Assembly: GCA_964496475.1 (NCBI GenBank)
Contig: CAZBZS010000073.1
Location: forward strand, 1-6,588
Length of the DNA stretch: 6,588 nucleotides
Reading direction: 5' to 3'
Source of the DNA: JASLPR01 sp964496475
GTDB lineage: Bacteria; Chloroflexota; UBA11872; VXNJ01
Positions within the stretch are counted from its first letter, which is position 1; each line of letters opens with the position of its first letter. Under the pieces are notes generated by a model. It was not told the DNA's origin. It did no database searches and was given only the letters and a program-made list of their open reading frames with translations. This document shows, one piece after another, positions 5,693 through 6,588 of this stretch. Position numbers and translations under genes: made by a program.

Positions 5693-6053
5693 CGCTGGGG
5701 CGGTTGCGGGGTTCGAGATCGGAGAGCTGAAGGAGGTCGAGGTAGGCGGGCGGAGGATGGTGTTGGGTCGAAATAAGACCGGCTATTTCGCGCTGGCGAA
5801 CACCTGCCCGCACCAGGGATCGCGGCTTTCGGCGGGTACCCTGATTGGGACGGCCATCGCGGACGCGGCGGGGAAGATTAAGTACAGCCGGGACGGGACG
5901 ATCCTGCGCTGCCCGTGGCACGGATGGGAATTCGATGTGGACTCGGGGCGCTCGCTGTGCGAACCGGAACGTACGCGGGTGGCGGCGTACGCGGCGCGGG
6001 AGGAGGACGGCCGGCTGCTGGTGACGGTGGGTAGCACCGGATGGGGGAAATAA
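5679..6053 (+). CDS. Small Rieske [2Fe-2S] ferredoxin-like protein
   Basis: A 124-residue single-domain Rieske protein, likely a soluble electron carrier for an oxygenase or other redox step. Seen: the cluster motifs CPHQGSRLSAG (Cys43, His45) and CPWHGWEFDVDSGRS (Cys78, His81). These supply the two Cys and two His ligands, within the usual beta fold (FEIGELKEVEVGGRRMVLG before, VAAYAAREEDGRLLVTV after). The spacer between His45 and Cys78 is 32 residues, about twice the 15-17 typical of ferredoxin-type Rieske domains. The extra loop contains GTAIADAAGKIKYSRDGT. No signal peptide or catalytic-domain extension is present, so it is not an oxygenase alpha subunit. Start: TTG at 5679 overlaps the amidohydrolase end by 14 bases, with GGAG at 5665-5668 ten bases upstream. 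Upstream in-frame ATG codons would lie deep within the amidohydrolase gene, and the next ATG at 5757 would remove the first strand. Overlap implies translational coupling. Confidence 0.92.
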   Translation: MSDHDAGAVAGFEIGELKEVEVGGRRMVLGRNKTGYFALANTCPHQGSRLSAGTLIGTAIADAAGKIKYSRDGTILRCPWHGWEFDVDSGRSLCEPERTRVAAYAAREEDGRLLVTVGSTGWGK

Positions 6054-6588
6054 TGGCGCGGCTATTCGGACGCGAGTACACGGCGGCTGAGCTGCTGGAG
6101 AATGTGGGCAACATCTCGCAGATCGCCGGGACGCGTCCATATCGGATCGAAGGCGGGGCGGCCGACGGGGTCAGCGGAATCGACATGTACACGGGATCGG
6201 GGCTGCGCGTCACGGTTCTGCCGGGGCGAGGGATGGACATCAGCCACGCTTCGTACAAGGGGATTCCGCTGGCGTGGATTAGCCCGGCGGGGGAGGTGTC
6301 GGCGCACGCGTATGAACCGGCCGGGTTTGGCTGGTTGCGCACCTTCGCGGGCGGCCTGCTGACGACCTGCGGGATGAGTCATGTGCTGGACCCGGCGAGG
6401 GAGGACGGGGTCGACTACGGCCTGCACGGGCGGGCTTCGACATTGATCGCGGAGAAGGTGGGAACGGAGGGGTGGTGGGATGGAGATGAGTACCGGCTCC
6501 GGATGAAGGGCACGACCCGGGAGGGAGCGTATCTGTCGGAACAGTTCGAGCTGGTGCGGACGTTCGCCACGAAGCTGGGCGCGAATTA
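6053..6588 (+). CDS. DUF4432 (galactose-mutarotase-fold) protein, 3' end beyond window
   Basis: Partial; 178 residues are visible and the reading frame is open at the window end. Seen: an N-terminal RLFGREYTAAELLENVGN, then LRVTVLPGRGMDISHASYKG at 51-70, IPLAWISPAG at 71-80, and GWLRTFAGGLLTTCGMSHV at about 93-111. These are followed by DYGLHGRAS at 121-129 and later FELVRTFATKLGAN. This order (GRGMDI, WLRTFAGGLL, GLHGR) is what I know from the DUF4432 family, related by fold to aldose 1-epimerases and carbohydrate-binding beta-supersandwich proteins. Full members are roughly 300-370 residues, so about half is missing. Start: ATG at 6053 shares one base with the TAA of the Rieske gene (TAATG), with a G-rich GGGGGA just upstream, so translation is probably coupled. 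His125 in GLHGR is a likely active-site residue (inference). A sugar or sugar-like substrate is suggested by fold only. Confidence 0.85.
   Translation, partial: MARLFGREYTAAELLENVGNISQIAGTRPYRIEGGAADGVSGIDMYTGSGLRVTVLPGRGMDISHASYKGIPLAWISPAGEVSAHAYEPAGFGWLRTFAGGLLTTCGMSHVLDPAREDGVDYGLHGRASTLIAEKVGTEGWWDGDEYRLRMKGTTREGAYLSEQFELVRTFATKLGAN

Overview
This is a GC-rich window of about 6.6 kb from a bacterial chromosome or metagenomic contig. It encodes small-molecule catabolism and contains no RNA gene, mobile element or CRISPR array that I can see. GTG, TTG and probably CTG start codons, dense gene packing and a mix of amidohydrolase-2, Rieske, proline-racemase, DUF3500 and DUF4432 families suggest an uncultured environmental lineage. 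A Chloroflexota (SAR202/Dehalococcoidia-like) or actinobacterial source is my guess, held with low confidence because there is no taxonomic marker gene. The first ~69 bases are nearly pure G runs and look like a low-complexity or contig-edge stretch.

Left part (70-2466): two divergent genes form a likely hydroxyproline (or proline) module. On the minus strand is a DadA-like FAD-dependent D-amino-acid dehydrogenase. On the plus strand is a proline racemase/4-hydroxyproline 2-epimerase family enzyme with both catalytic cysteines. The epimerase would turn the L-imino acid into its D-epimer and the dehydrogenase would oxidise that to a pyrroline carboxylate. The 171-base divergent intergenic region holds a consensus TTGACA-N17-TATAGA promoter for the epimerase. 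The dehydrogenase has no ATG/GTG/TTG start that would include its FAD-binding loop. A CTG codon with an excellent ribosome binding site sits exactly where the start should be.

Middle (2467-3301, minus strand): the decayed remains of a secreted lipoprotein-type gene with a proline-rich linker and a ZU5-like beta domain. Three separate lesions are visible in one reading frame: an extra base at the start codon, a lipobox Cys replaced by Tyr, and an amber stop where a Trp is expected. Just upstream of it, 3367-4386 on the same strand encodes an intact DUF3500 protein with a histidine-rich tail.

Right part (4589-6588, plus strand): a tightly coupled operon transcribed away from the DUF3500 gene. 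It encodes an amidohydrolase-2 (ACMSD/LigY-like metal-dependent hydrolase or decarboxylase), a small Rieske [2Fe-2S] ferredoxin that overlaps it by 14 bases, and a DUF4432 (mutarotase-fold) protein that overlaps the Rieske gene by one base and runs off the window. A promoter (TTGGCT-N17-GATAAT) lies upstream. The set looks like an uncharacterised catabolic pathway acting on an aromatic, heterocyclic or sugar-derived substrate; the substrate cannot be read from sequence.

Across the whole window the plus strand is G-rich and C-poor whichever strand is coding. Minus-strand genes therefore use C-ending codons and plus-strand genes G-ending codons, a strand-wide mutational skew.
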